DNA from: Rhyacophila brunnea
Lineage: Eukaryota; Arthropoda; Insecta; Trichoptera; Rhyacophilidae
NCBI GenBank assembly: GCA_022495005.1
Contig: JAGYXB010000656.1
Coordinates: forward strand, 247,918 to 311,917
Reading direction: 5' to 3'
DNA: 64,000 nucleotides
Translations under genes and position numbers: made by a program
Notes under the pieces: model-generated
The model's input: the letters and a program-made list of their open reading frames with translations, nothing else
The model's database searches: none
Told to the model about the DNA's origin: nothing
Part shown: one piece after another, positions 9,743 to 20,167 of the stretch
Position numbering within the stretch: the stretch's first letter is position 1
Layout of the letters: every line of letters starts with the position of its first letter

Positions 9743-10004
9743 CGTGTGTCACCCGACGACATGACGTAATTGTGACGTCAGCCAATACACGCTCGAGGCA
9801 TGCCGCCCAACACACAGTGCTCACCATAGATATTATTATGATGAAACACCTATTTGTTTATGGTGACAATGAATAACGCCACTATCTGACTAGCGTTATT
9901 TTCTCGAATGCTATTATCACTCCGGTAGTACGTCACAATGATGTCATATGACGTCATGTCGACCGGGCGGCTTGGACTCGCAAGTTCTAACATAGGGCCC
10001 CTGG
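9743..10004. mobile_element. Family G TIR element, left end missing
   Basis: One of three copies (others 25931-26209 and 51935-52210). The right end reads GCAAGTTCTAACATAGGGCCCC, the inverse of the left end of the 51.9-kb copy. The left terminus is lost at the junction with the LINE 3' end. Both subterminal regions are crowded with TGACGT/ACGTCA motifs (ATGACGTAATTGTGACGTCA on the left, TACGTCACAATGATGTCATA then TGACGTCATG on the right). No ORF. Confidence 0.75.
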
Positions 10005-10729
10005 TGAGCCTGACACAAGGAAACAGCTTTTCAATTGTTATCAATTCAAATTCGCATATTCGAACGACAATTTCTACAATAATGTCATACTTTATTTGCC
10101 ATATATAATTAAGACCATGGCTGACCATAGTAACATTAGCCACGGTGGGTAGTAAGGATTATTTTGCTCGGTGAATTTCCTCAGTTTTTAATTAACCAAG
10201 TATTTAAAAAATGTGATACGTTTCTTTTGCTTGGTATTTATGTGAAAACTATTTTCTAAATGTTTGAATATATTTTTTTGTTGGTGTGAATTTTGACCAA
10301 CGCGATATGCCATTAATTCTCACCCATAGGAAACCTGCAAAGTGACTCTCGGTTATATTATATTATTATAATATATTTAAACTGTCATTATAACCGATCT
10401 GCTTTAAAAAAAAAATATAATGTAAATTTAATATTGTAAAAGTAAAATGTACCTACCTAATGAGATAAATCAATGAGTAACAACAGCTGATAGCGAATAT
10501 CGCGGTTTTATCAACTCTCACACACATTGACATCCGCTTAATTAAATGTATAAAAGTAACCTTTACAAAATGATATCAATGCATCCGTTTCAAATCAGTG
10601 AAACATTGTTACCTACATAACTATAATATTTTATTTTCCAAAATGGACCAGATTTCTCATTAATTTGTTATTATGTCTTTTGAACATAATAAAGATATAT
10701 TTTTTTAAATTTAACGCCATTGTGTAGTG
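10005..10729. other. Intergenic AT-rich stretch
   Basis: No gene or recurring element seen; a run of alternating TAATATTAT at about 10357-10375 is simple AT-rich DNA. Confidence 0.45.
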
Positions 10730-11243
10730 CAGTGGTTTCCAAACTTTATGTTACTACGCCTCCCTTTAAAAAAAAATCTAATCTTGGCGCCTCTTTCGCC
10801 CCCTTTATTTCATTAAACAATAGACACCTTTTTAAATAGTTAAAAATGTACTACTTAATACAAAAATAAAAAAAATATATAAAAATAAACAAGGTTGTTA
10901 TAATTTAAATTAATTTGTTTTTCATGCGATGAATGTGCTTGTTAGAACAAAGTGCTCTTTTTCTACTAAACGGGATCAATATTTGGATTTGATTGCAGCT
11001 AATGCAGAAAATCCCGTTTCGCATAGATATGATGTTACGAATGTTAGCAGTACTTTACTTACAACTTGCATTGCTTTTCTTGACAAAGCATTATATTATT
11101 CTTCACTTCGATTCAACCAAAGTTTAGCTAGGGTTTTTGTTTCAATGAATTATTATCGCATGATAATTCTACCATTTTTTCCTTTTCAATAGTAGTCAAT
11201 CCAAATTCATCATCGACATCGTTCATTGACAAATGTATTCTAT
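10730..11243 (-). pseudogene. Decayed hAT transposase C-terminus with its terminal repeat
   Basis: Minus-strand translation of 10922-11243, read through two stops and one frameshift, gives pieces such as DVDDEFGLTTIEKEKMVEL, TLAKLWLNRSEE, LSRKAMQVVSKVLLTFVTSY and LCETGFSALAAIKSKY. The LLTF.TSYLCE.GFS.L..IK.KYRS.L pattern is the hAT dimerisation (hATC) region of ZBED5/SCAND3-like transposases. After the stop there is a non-coding stretch ending at 10730 in CAGTGGTTTCCAAACTTT, a classic hAT terminal repeat. The 5' part, with the BED finger and catalytic DDE residues, is gone; a family A element cuts it off at 11244. Clearly dead, but it shows that hAT transposases of this type have existed in this genome. 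Confidence 0.8.
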
Positions 11244-11490
11244 CATGGGCCCCACATCCTGAAGCGAGCCCCCAGGCCAGGATCTTTGGCGGGCCCACCT
11301 ACCTATCGCTGAGGTTAAGGGCAGTGTGGTGCTCTAAAGTAATGTTTCCTAAATTATACACGGGAGTTATCATTTAAGTATATCAATCATCACATAGGTA
11401 ACACATCAAATTGCAACGCACAACGACATATTTAAACTATTGAACAGCCCTGAAAGAAAGTAGCGCCGCAGGCGACTTTTTTACTATTAT
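11244..11490. mobile_element. Family A partial copy (left half of an inverted pair)
   Basis: Starts CATGGGCCCCACATCC and runs through the family A interior to TAGCGCCGCAGGCGACTTTT, where it is cut by SINE2. It is in inverse orientation to the copy at 11755-12051 on the other side of the SINE. Confidence 0.75.
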
Positions 11491-11710
11491 AAGATTATAT
11501 TATAAAATTAGTCTCCATATCTTCAGACAGATTTGCAAACAACCTTTTATAGGATTGTTTTTTTTGGTGGTTCTTAGTAATTTTGAACAATCACAAACAC
11601 CCAGGCTTTGAGAAAAACACATAAATCTTTTGTCATGACCTGGAATCGAACCCTCTCGGGTGGAAGGCCAGCCCCTTACCCACTGCACCACGAGAGCCGC
11701 CTAGGCAGGG
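11491..11710 (-). mobile_element. SINE2, tRNA-derived, minus strand
   Basis: The reverse strand starts GGCTCTCGTGGTGCAGTGGG and contains a B-box GGTTCGATTCC about 45 bases on, so it carries internal RNA polymerase III promoter motifs. The tRNA-like head is followed by an unrelated body reaching to about 11491. It differs from SINE1 in both head and body. It sits between two inverted family A fragments. Not a functional tRNA: the acceptor and anticodon stems do not close convincingly. Confidence 0.65.
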
Positions 11711-11754
11711 TTTACTTAATTGCATTTAAAAAAAAAATAACAAACACCGAGGAG

Positions 11755-12051
11755 AGACGACCAGATAGTGAGATAAACACACATCAAACACACATTTTAA
11801 CAGTAAAAAAAAGTTTCCGTCAATATTATTATTATTTAAAGTTATGTGGTTGTACGATACAATTTTTAATTGTGTATCAATACTCGACATCTCCATAATT
11901 CAAATGGATGTATTAAAATATACAATAAAACACTAAACATACACATTAATTTTACCGCGTACACCATTTGGAAAACACTACTGTAGCGCGTCACACTGCC
12001 TTTATCCTTAGCGATAGGTAAGGGGGCCCGCTTCCCGATGTGGGGCCCATG
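11755..12051. mobile_element. Family A partial copy (right half of an inverted pair)
   Basis: Begins inside the element at GACGACCAGATAGTGAGATA and ends at the TIR TGTGGGGCCCATG. Together with 11244-11490 it forms an inverted pair around SINE2. Confidence 0.75.
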
Positions 12052-12052
12052 C

Positions 12053-12082
12053 CTAACAGCCTACCTCCACCCTTCGCCACTA
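12053..12082. mobile_element. Family H right terminus fragment
   Basis: AACAGCCTACCTCCACCC then TTCGCCACTA is the right end of the hAT-like family H found intact at 33832-34504. Only about 30 bp are present. Confidence 0.5.
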
Positions 12083-12253
12083 CAATGTAGGTATGTATAA
12101 CCAAAGAGATTACAGAATATTATTATTTTCTATTTATATAATAATATGTACTTTGAATTCCTTGCAAAATGTGAGAGAAAATAAGCCGATTTCTATACGA
12201 GACAAAGTCTATAATCTATAAACATAATTAACAGATGTTTTCGTGAAACATAA

Positions 12254-12404
12254 TGCCTGGTCCACACCGGCAACAAGTTGCGCAACAACTCGTTAAATTT
12301 TACGATAATTATCATAATTGCTTAAGAAATTTTACGATAATTATCATGCTTATCGTAAAATTTAACGAGTTGTCGCGCGACTTGTTTTCGGTGTGGACCC
12401 GGCA
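12254..12404. mobile_element. Family I palindromic MITE with TAA target duplication
   Basis: Almost the whole element is an inverted repeat: the left arm TGCCTGGTCCACACCGGC to TTTTACGATAATTATCATAA is mirrored on the right, ending GTGTGGACCCGGCA. TAA flanks both ends (12251-12253 and 12405-12407). The two other copies (33903-34023, 48342-48494) show the same TAA, which fits the TWA target of PIF/Harbinger. 151 bp, no ORF; the transcript would fold into a long hairpin. Confidence 0.85.
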
Positions 12405-12565
12405 TAACACACATCCAATCGATAAATATTGACGAGTAGGTATGCAGTTTTAAAGAATACGCAGGTTATTGAATATATTTTAAATATTGTGCAAATGTGT
12501 GCATTATTTTTGTCTGATCTTCAATGAAAACAAATAAAAAAAGATAACTGATAAAATGTACTGTG

Positions 12566-12612
12566 CACTATTTATGTCGGATCTCTACAGTCCACCTCCA
12601 CCCTTCGCCACT
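12566..12612. mobile_element. Family H right terminus fragment
   Basis: GCACTATTTATGTCGGATCT then CTCCACCCTTCGCCACT repeats the right end of family H. The rest of the copy is not obvious, although the 12083-12565 stretch, which also holds the family I element, may be its interior. Confidence 0.5.
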
Positions 12613-12687
12613 AGTAGGTAGGTACTTTGCAAAATTGTAGATTAATGATAATTATTTTGATTACTGATTAATGATTATGTTCGTCAA

Positions 12688-13081
12688 GGCCCGTTTCAGA
12701 CGGGACACCGGTGTCGCGCTCGTATATAATAAGAAGGCCTTTGTATTCGAATAAAAGGGCCATTTTATTATGTATATGAACGCCCCGATCTAATGAGTCA
12801 AAGCGTGTCCGGTACTCGTATATAATAAGGAGGGCCTTTGTAGTATATATATGAACGCCCCAGAGCTAATGAGTCAACGCATAGTTTCGCGTTATAAATT
12901 AGAACAGAAAACTGGCTGCGGTAATAAGAACAATTGTATCGGCGGCTTGAGAATGTAGCGGCCTACGGAAAAGTGTACCGGACACGCGTTGACTCATTAG
13001 CTCTGGGGCGTTCGTAAACATAATACAAAGACCTCCTTATTATATATGAGCGCGACACCGATATCCCGTCTGAAACGGGCC
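12688..13081. mobile_element. Family M long-TIR element, array copy 1
   Basis: Starts GGCCCGTTTCAGACGGGAC and ends GTCTGAAACGGGCC, with arms of about 50 bp that continue through ACACCGGTGTCGCGCTCGTA and TATAATAAG. The right flank is TAA and the left flank CAA. The interior repeats sub-blocks (GAACGCCCC, CTAATGAGTCAACGC, GGCGGCTTGAGAATGTAGCG), so the element is itself built of partial inverted copies. No ORF. Confidence 0.8.
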
Positions 13082-14053
13082 TAACGAGGTTTTCGAGTCA
13101 ACGGTAGCAGACAGAATAGCACCTAGGTAGCTACGTGTGATTAATCACGCCAATCAAAGTCCGCCGACATTACATATTAATATTGTCACCGTGCGATAAG
13201 GCTAATTAATATACGTCACACCTGCGTAAACTTACATTCGTGACACAGCACACACCTGAGGCGGTAATGTTTGATTATGTGCAATCTATTTCTACTGCAT
13301 AATACGCATTTAAATAAAGAAAACACAGGGAAGGCACAGAATAAGCGTTGAAGAATAATATCGTCGACTTATTGCGCTTTAGTATTCTTTACGTGGGCCC
13401 TGTGCCAGATTTAATTTTGAAGGGGGCCTGGCCAGTGGTGAAGGGTGGAGGTAGGCTGATGAGATCCGAGATAAATTTCAATATCAACTAAACTCTATCA
13501 GCGCATCTATTCTATACAGTATACACAATACAACAACTATCTTCCGCTATCGGCGGTTAACGAGGGTAATTTATCATATTATGTTTGTGTTGAAGTATTA
13601 TAATTGTTACAATAAGTTAGCTGTCTAAACAGTCAAAACTGTCTATCTCACTCTAAAATTTAGCACAGCCAAGAGAGGTGCTGTTAAAACATAGCACTTA
13701 TTGTAGCAATTACAACTAACTTATTGTAATTGTTACAATAACTGCTAATACTTCGATACTAAAATATGAAAAACCACCCTCGATAGCTGCCGATAGCAGT
13801 CTTGTGTATAGAATAGATGCGCAGTCATACTTATTTATTTTCATTGAACTATTAATACGAATTGCAGATGGGATTGGTCAGTTTTTTTAAAAATCAATTT
13901 TACTGCCGTGTACATACTGCACGTGCCTGTAGCTAACAGAATATTATTACTTATTGTTGTGTTATGTACAATAATATTTTTAAGTATCTATACTACATAC
14001 ATAACTATGATTTCTATATCCACTTAGGATACCAGATTTCATACAATGACTAA
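13082..14053 (+). repeat. R unit, copy 1, of the composite tandem array
   Basis: This 972-bp unit starts TAACGAGGTTTTCGAGTCAA, ends ATACAATGACTAA and is repeated nearly base for base at 14689-15652. It carries the left end of a family H element (13433-13498, CAGTGGTGAAGGGTGGAGG) that is interrupted by a family P element (13499-13823) and resumes at 13824 with TCATACTTATTTATTTTCAT. The unit is bounded on both sides by family M elements. No gene in it. Confidence 0.85.
13499..13823. mobile_element. Family P TIR element (in R copy 1)
   Basis: Ends are CAGCGCATCTATTCTATACA and its inverse TGTATAGAATAGATGCGC. The interior has a second inverted level (ATTGTTACAATAAGTTAGCT against AACTTATTGTAATTGTTACA). 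Copies at 15102-15423 and 53125-53435. It interrupts a family H sequence that continues on both sides. Target duplication not resolved. Confidence 0.75.
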
Positions 14054-14688
14054 GGCCCGTTTCAGACGGGACACCGGTGTCACGCTCGTATATAATAAGG
14101 AGGCCTTTGTATTCGAATAAAAGGGTCTTTGTATTATGTTTATGAACGCCCCGAGCTAATGAGTCAAAGCGTGTCCGGTACACTTTTCCGTCGGCCGCTA
14201 CATTCTAAAGCCGCCGATATACATGTTTTTATGACCGCAGCCAGTTTTATGTTCTCATTTATATCGCAAAATTATGCGTTGACTCATTAGCTCTGGGCGT
14301 TCATAAACATAATACAAAGGCCCATTTATTCGAATACAAAGGCCTCCTTATTATATACGAGCGCGACACCGGTGTCGCGCTCGATATAATATAGGAGGCC
14401 ATTGTATTCGAATAAACGGGCCTTTGTATTATGTGTATGAACGCCCAGAGCTAATGAGTTAACGCATAATTTCGCCTTATGACTTAGAACATAAAACTGG
14501 CTGCGGTAATAAAAACAAGTGTATCGGCGGCTTGAGAATGTAGCGGCCGACGGATAAGTGTACCGGACACGCGTTGACTCATTAGCTCTGGGGTGTTCGT
14601 AAACATAATACAAATGCCCCTTTATTCGAATACAATGACCTCCTTATTATATATGAGCGCGACACCGGTATCCCGTCTGAAACGGGCC
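14054..14688. mobile_element. Family M double element, array copy 2
   Basis: Two M copies fused head to head. The outer ends GGCCCGTTTCAGACGGG are intact and flanked by TAA (14051-14053, 14689-14691). At the centre (about 14360-14383) the arms meet in a perfect palindrome, CGAGCGCGACACCGGTGTCG, without the outermost 17 bases. This looks like a dimer formed by recombination between two copies. Confidence 0.8.
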
Positions 14689-15652
14689 TAACGAGGTTTT
14701 CGAGTCAACGGTAGCAGACAGAATAGCACCTGGGTACCTACGTGTGATTAATCACGCCAATCAAAGTCCGCCGACATTACATATTCATATTGTCACCGTG
14801 CGATAAGGCTAATTAATATACGTCACACCTGCGTAAACTCACCTTCGTGCACAGCACACACCTGAGACGGTAATGTTTGATTATGTGCAATCTATTTCTA
14901 CTGCATAATACGCATTTAAATAAAGAAAACATAGGGATGCCACAAAATAAGCGTTGGAGAATAATATCGTCGACTTATTGCGCTTTAGTATTCTTTACGT
15001 GGGCCCAGTGCCAGATTTAATTTTGAAGGGAGCCTGGCCAGTGGTGAAGGGTGGAGGTAGACTGACGAGATCCGAGATAAATAGTGAGCACTAAACTCTA
15101 TCAGCGCATCTATTCTATACAGTATACACAATACAACTATCTTCCGCTATTGGCGGTTAACGAGGGTAATTTATCATATTATGTTTATGTTGAAGTATTA
15201 TACTTGTTACATTAAGTTAGCTGTCTAAACAGTCAAAACTGTCTATCTCACTCTAAAATTTAGCACAGCCAATAGAGGTGCTGTTAAAACATAGCACTTA
15301 TTGTAGCAATTACAGCTAACTTATTGTAATTGTTACAATAACTGCTGATACTTCGATACTAAAATATGAAAAACCACCATCGATAGCTGCCGATAGCAGT
15401 CTTGTGTATAGAATAGATGCGCAGTCATACTTATTTATTTTCATTGAACTAATAATACGAATTGCAGATGGGATTGGTTAGTTTTTTTAAATCCAATTTC
15501 ACTGCCGTGTACATACTGCACGTGCCTGTAGCTAACAGAATATTATTACTTATTGTTGTGTTATGTACAATAATATTTGTAAGTATCTATACTACATACA
15601 TAACTATGATTTCTATATCCACTTAGGATACCAGATTTCATACAATGACTAA
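14689..15652 (+). repeat. R unit, copy 2, of the composite tandem array
   Basis: Second copy of the R unit with only scattered single-base changes and small indels relative to copy 1, including the nested H and P sequences at corresponding places (H start 15039, P 15102-15423). The shared nesting proves that the H and P insertions came before the duplication. Confidence 0.85.
15102..15423. mobile_element. Family P TIR element (in R copy 2)
   Basis: Duplicate of the P element in R copy 1, with the same CAGCGCATCTATTCTATACA ends. It arose by duplication of the unit rather than by a separate insertion. Confidence 0.75.
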
Positions 15653-15991
15653 GGCCCGTTTCAGACGGGACACCGGTGTCGCGCTCGTATATAATAAGGA
15701 AGCCTTTGTATTCGAATAAAAGGGTCTTTGTATTATGTTTATGAACGCCCCGAGCTAATGAGTCAAAGCGTGTATGGTACACTTTTCCGTCGGCCGCTAC
15801 ATTCTCAAGCCGCCGATACACATGTTTTTATGACCGCAGCCAGTTTTATGTTCTCATTTATATCGCGAAATTATGCGTTGACTCATTAGCTCTGGGCGTT
15901 CATAAACATAATACAAAGGCCCCTTTATTAGAATACAAAGGCATCTTTATTATATACGAGCGCGACACTAGTGTCCCGTCTGAAACGGGGG
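15653..15991. mobile_element. Family M long-TIR element, array copy 3
   Basis: Closes the array. Left end GGCCCGTTTCAGACGGG preceded by TAA; the right end reads CCCGTCTGAAACGGGG followed by GTAAAC, so the last bases are mutated. 339 bp. Confidence 0.8.
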
Positions 15992-16241
15992 TAAACTTCT
16001 TTGTTTGTTATTCATTGTAGGGCACCAATTCCTTTGATACTATGTAGATGTAGACATATTAAGTATATAAAAAAACGGAACCCGACCTTTTATTTCTGAT
16101 GGATGTACCTTTACGTAGGGCCGTCACATTGAAAGAAAATGTACCTACGGTATCCCTGGTATCGGTATTGTATCGACACTTCAAAGCATAGATCCTTTTT
16201 TGACTCCCCATCCCTACACGTTTGATAATAAATCACTGTAC
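15992..16241. other. Short intergenic stretch
   Basis: Nothing recognised. Confidence 0.4.
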
Positions 16242-16790
16242 TGCCGGCGCTCCATTGGCACGCAAGTCAGACGATTTACAGTCTTCAGACTTTTTTTTCG
16301 CGTGGAGCACCCCAGGTCTGCGGACTATATAATCCGCAGACCAGGCTCGTTGGATTTCAAACATGTTTGACATTTTACTCTCCGAGTTGCCAGACTTTGT
16401 CCGTCGATCACTATGGAAATTAGATTTCACATTAATAAGCGATTATTCAGACCGAAAAAAATCTGTAATTGTTTTAAACATATTTATTGATTAATTTGTT
16501 AATTTACACATTAGAAAATGAGAGATTTATCAATTATTTTTTGATTTGAATTTACGGAATTCATAAAATAAAACGTAAAACTTGTATTGATTTCACTGCT
16601 ATATTATTTTATACAAGTCTACATATAAATAACACAAAATTATAGGATTATCGGATGACATTACGATAATCGCAACTTTTGACTTTTGACAGCTCGACTT
16701 TTTTATTCGTTCGTTGATCAGTAGCAAAGCATAGACAAATCGGACGATTTATTGTCCTCGGACTTTTGGCTTGCCAATGGAGCGCTGGCA
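16242..16790. mobile_element. Family J TIR element, single copy
   Basis: The ends TGCCGGCGCTCCATTGGCA and (inverse) TGCCAATGGAGCGCTGGCA face each other. The similarity continues inward through an AGTC...GACGATTTA...GTC segment, for at least 45 bp with small differences. The flanks read TAC on both sides, a possible 3-bp target duplication. 549 bp, AT-rich interior, no ORF. Only one copy in the window; superfamily uncertain. Confidence 0.65.
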
Positions 16791-17210
16791 TACAAGAGTT
16801 TTGGCAACCCTAGTAACCTGCAGGTTGCACTAAGCATACATTATTGTCACAGAAACAGGATATTGACTTGCCATTTATGTAAACAATAATTAGACTAAAG
16901 ACTTTGTAATTTCAGTAACACATTAGAATCATAAAAAGAATTTTTTAAATCATCATAATAAACATTACATATTATTTTACAATGAGTAATAAACACAAGA
17001 CAGTGGTTACCAAAATGATTAATTAATTGGCTTTATGAATGAAATAGTGTTTTCTCTGTCTATTAATGAGATTGTCTCTTTTATTTTAATAAAGTAAGTA
17101 GGTACACCTACATTACTTTATTATTTGCAGTAAAATTATGTTAGTCAGTCATTCATTAGGATACTCACAACTTACTCGACAAATAAAAAGTAGGTACTCA
17201 TATATTATTA
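16791..17210. other. Intergenic AT-rich stretch
   Basis: Nothing recognised. Confidence 0.45.
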
Positions 17211-17376
17211 CAGGGCTAGAAAGGACCGGAGCGCACCGGAGCGCCGTTCCGGTTCGTGGAATCTGTAAAGTTATCGCTCTGTCTCGTGGTTAAAATATTT
17301 TGACCGTCTGATATGTTAATATCCTCAGAAAATTTTCGAGCGCTCCGGTTTGTAAACTTTTCCATTTCGAGCGCTG
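17211..17376. mobile_element. Family C TIR element
   Basis: Starts CAGGGCTAGAAAGGACCGG, ends TTTCGAGCGCTG and holds GAGCGCTCCGG-type arms. The flanks TATTATTA and ATATTATA look like an 8-bp hAT duplication with one indel. Shorter than the 241-bp copy at 24254. No ORF. Confidence 0.7.
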
Positions 17377-17674
17377 ATATTATAGTTATAGGTATTACTT
17401 AATTAACCATTATAATATTGCAGAGTTACTACTTCTCAATACCACGCATCATGTAGGTACGAATACAACGCGCCCAGATTCAATTAAGACAATTAAGTAC
17501 ATAGTTTCATAAACCTAATAAGATAATACCAATGTATTAAAAAGTTATAAACATATACGTAGTTTATAGTATAAAGTTTTACAAATAAATATAAGTACCT
17601 ATACACTTAATTCGTGAAACGACGAAATTTATGCATGAATGACAGATCGCATTGTATTAAAAAATGGCAGGCAG
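17377..17674. other. Intergenic AT-rich stretch
   Basis: Nothing recognised. Confidence 0.4.
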
Positions 17675-17942
17675 CATGGCCCCCACATCCTAAAGCCCCT
17701 ACGCTAGGATCTTTGGCGGGCCCCCCTATCTATCGCTAGGGTAAAGTCGGTGTGACGCTTTACAGTAATGTTTTCTAAATGGTGTATTCAGTAAAATTAA
17801 GGTGAATTTTTAATACATCCATTTGAATTATGGAGTTGCCGAGTTATCAACACACCATGAAATATTGTATCACACAACCATATATTTTAATATAATAACA
17901 CAATCGAAGTGAAATAGCGCCGCAGGCGACTTTTTTACAATT
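17675..17942. mobile_element. Family A TIR element, right end missing
   Basis: Starts CATGGCCCCCACATCC and runs to TAGCGCCGCAGGCGACTTTT, where the similarity stops. About two thirds of the family length. Confidence 0.75.
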
Positions 17943-19200
17943 AACGGCCCACGTGCTCGTCGTAGGTCAAAATTGAGTTTTTATTGTATTTTCAAACCAT
18001 GATCCTGGACACTCCTTAAACGTTGTAGATAATCTATTTATATAATTTTGAGGCCTGATTATCCTTTATAGTTATTTTAAACATTTGATGGCGGCATAAA
18101 GTATTTTTGTTACATAAAATAGTATTCTTTTAAACCTCTCGCTCTAATGTTTAAGAATATAGTCATATTTCGGTACATGAATGTGCAGTGATGTTAAGAT
18201 TTTTTACATTTATTAATTTTTAAACGCATTTATAAAACCATTAGTATAATTTATTACGAGATAATTTTTGTAAAATATTCACGATAAAAATTATATTGAT
18301 AATCTCTGTGATCCCAAATTTGACAAGAATTAGGCATTTTATTATTCAAAAAATCGGCAAGATCAACACATTTGAAGATAATTCTAAAGATACTTATCAT
18401 AAGCTATGTCTTTGGCCATTCAAGTGTGATAAACATCTTATGAATAATGATTGCTTTATAATAATTATTGACCTAAGAATAAGGTAGTGTTTTTTTGAAA
18501 TACGCCATTTCTTTTGTCATTCCCCAGTGGTTAAGCTACAACATACGGCCGTAGCCATAAATTGACAAACTATAATTGAAATAGGGAGTAAAATGATATT
18601 GACGCGTGTGTTTGAACATGTACCGTTTAAAAAAAATTCGGCCATTTTACAATGCTTGAGACCACTGTAGCGAGAGAATTCCCCATCTGATCGGAGCAAC
18701 TCTAGCGTTACTTTGTGCGTAAATAACCAAACTGAGCAATACTCAAGAATTCAATTAAAATTTTTGAACTGTTTTAATAGAATTCTTATAACTATTTCTC
18801 ATTTCGTCACTGTTCTGGCAGAAGACAATAATTCGAAAAAATGACATATTGAGTTAGTTATACCAAAATGTTCCTTATTTCAAACTTTACCGTCTGGAAA
18901 CCTTCTTACTAAATAAACAGTCTTTATTTTATAGTCATCCTTTTTACGAGTACTTAATAAACTCACATGATAGACCATTTCAAACATTTTAACAACTTCA
19001 AAGTCAAATTACTCAAAACTAGTATTCTCCAGTTAGTGTGTTCTGCCAGAACAGAGACGATTTATTCCCTATGAAAAACTGTTCGGCACGTCAAACAGTC
19101 AACAAATAATATTTGGGAAATTTTGCTATGCGTACGTAAAAAAGTTCGCCAGCCCTGATATAGGGTATTAACATTAACTCATTAACTGTACCCACATACA
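17943..19200. other. Intergenic stretch, nothing recognised
   Basis: AT-rich with no repeated element, coding signature or RNA gene visible. Confidence 0.45.
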
Positions 19201-19482
19201 TCTACTGACGATGACATCCTCTGGGATTGCCCGCTTATGGAACTCGAACGAACGGAGCTGTTTGTCCGTCCTCACACGGGCCCAATTGGACATCGAGATC
19301 TGATAGCAACCGAGGCGAACTTTGCGGCATTCGAGAAATTTGCAGCGTCGTATAAGGAGCGGGATAGTCCCTACTCCTCTGTAGACTCATCCATTTCAAT
19401 TCGTGACACTCAGTATGCGGGTACACATGGCGCATAACGTCAGCGGATAGCAGAGCCAGTCCAAAAACAAAAACAAAAAAAT
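19201..19482 (+). pseudogene. LINE C-terminal remnant with A-rich 3' tail
   Basis: The plus strand encodes STDDDILWDCPLMELERTEL and continues to a TAA stop at about 19437. The pattern H/D.L..CP....ER is the zinc-knuckle-like segment found near the C-terminus of Jockey- and R1-type LINE reverse transcriptases (the paired cysteines upstream are lost). Forty bases after the stop comes CCAAAAACAAAAACAAAAAA, a natural place for the LINE's 3' tail. All catalytic regions are absent. Confidence 0.55.
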
Positions 19483-20167
19483 CTTTCTGAACTCTCTCCT
19501 TTAAGCACTACGGTGCATGGTTGCAGCATCAGTCCCGTGCGGCTCCGTCTCGGGACGGAATGAGCACTTTAAATCATTTCTTTCAGACACGTTTAAAGCG
19601 TCATAGAAAGCGGCCGTGCATATCCACGGTTGTGCATATATGACGGGTGGTGGTGGGCACTTTAACGGACCCAGACAGTCGACCAACTTTCTAAAATCTA
19701 CATAGATTAAAATGTTAATAAAATAGCAGTTATTTTGACAATTATTAATGTCAGGTATATTTTGTTAGGACGATAATAGCTGGTATATATTCCATAGGAA
19801 CATTATCAGATAAGATATTATCAGTAATGTTAACTACAGTTTAATATTTAAAAACAGTTGCTAGGTAACTGTTGCTATGCGCCCTGTATTTAAATTAGAC
19901 AATAAACAAGTATATTATTTTCTCCGGCACAAAACTGCACACAAAGTACACGAGTGTGTAAATAAAATGTAAATAAGTAGGTCATCGCGACAGTAATTTG
20001 TGAATTATTGCCATGTTAATTATGCTAATATCGCAATAAATATTTTTATTCACTGGCATAAAAATATCTCTAGTTATTATTTTGATTTGAGGTTATGTGA
20101 ATAAAAAAAAATGGTGACATTCGAGACTTCTTTCTCGCCAGATATCCTTGCAAAAGTTATTCTGTGA
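19483..20167. other. Intergenic stretch
   Basis: A GC-richer patch at 19500-19680 has short open frames on the minus strand, but nothing recognisable as a protein. The rest is AT-rich. Confidence 0.4.
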
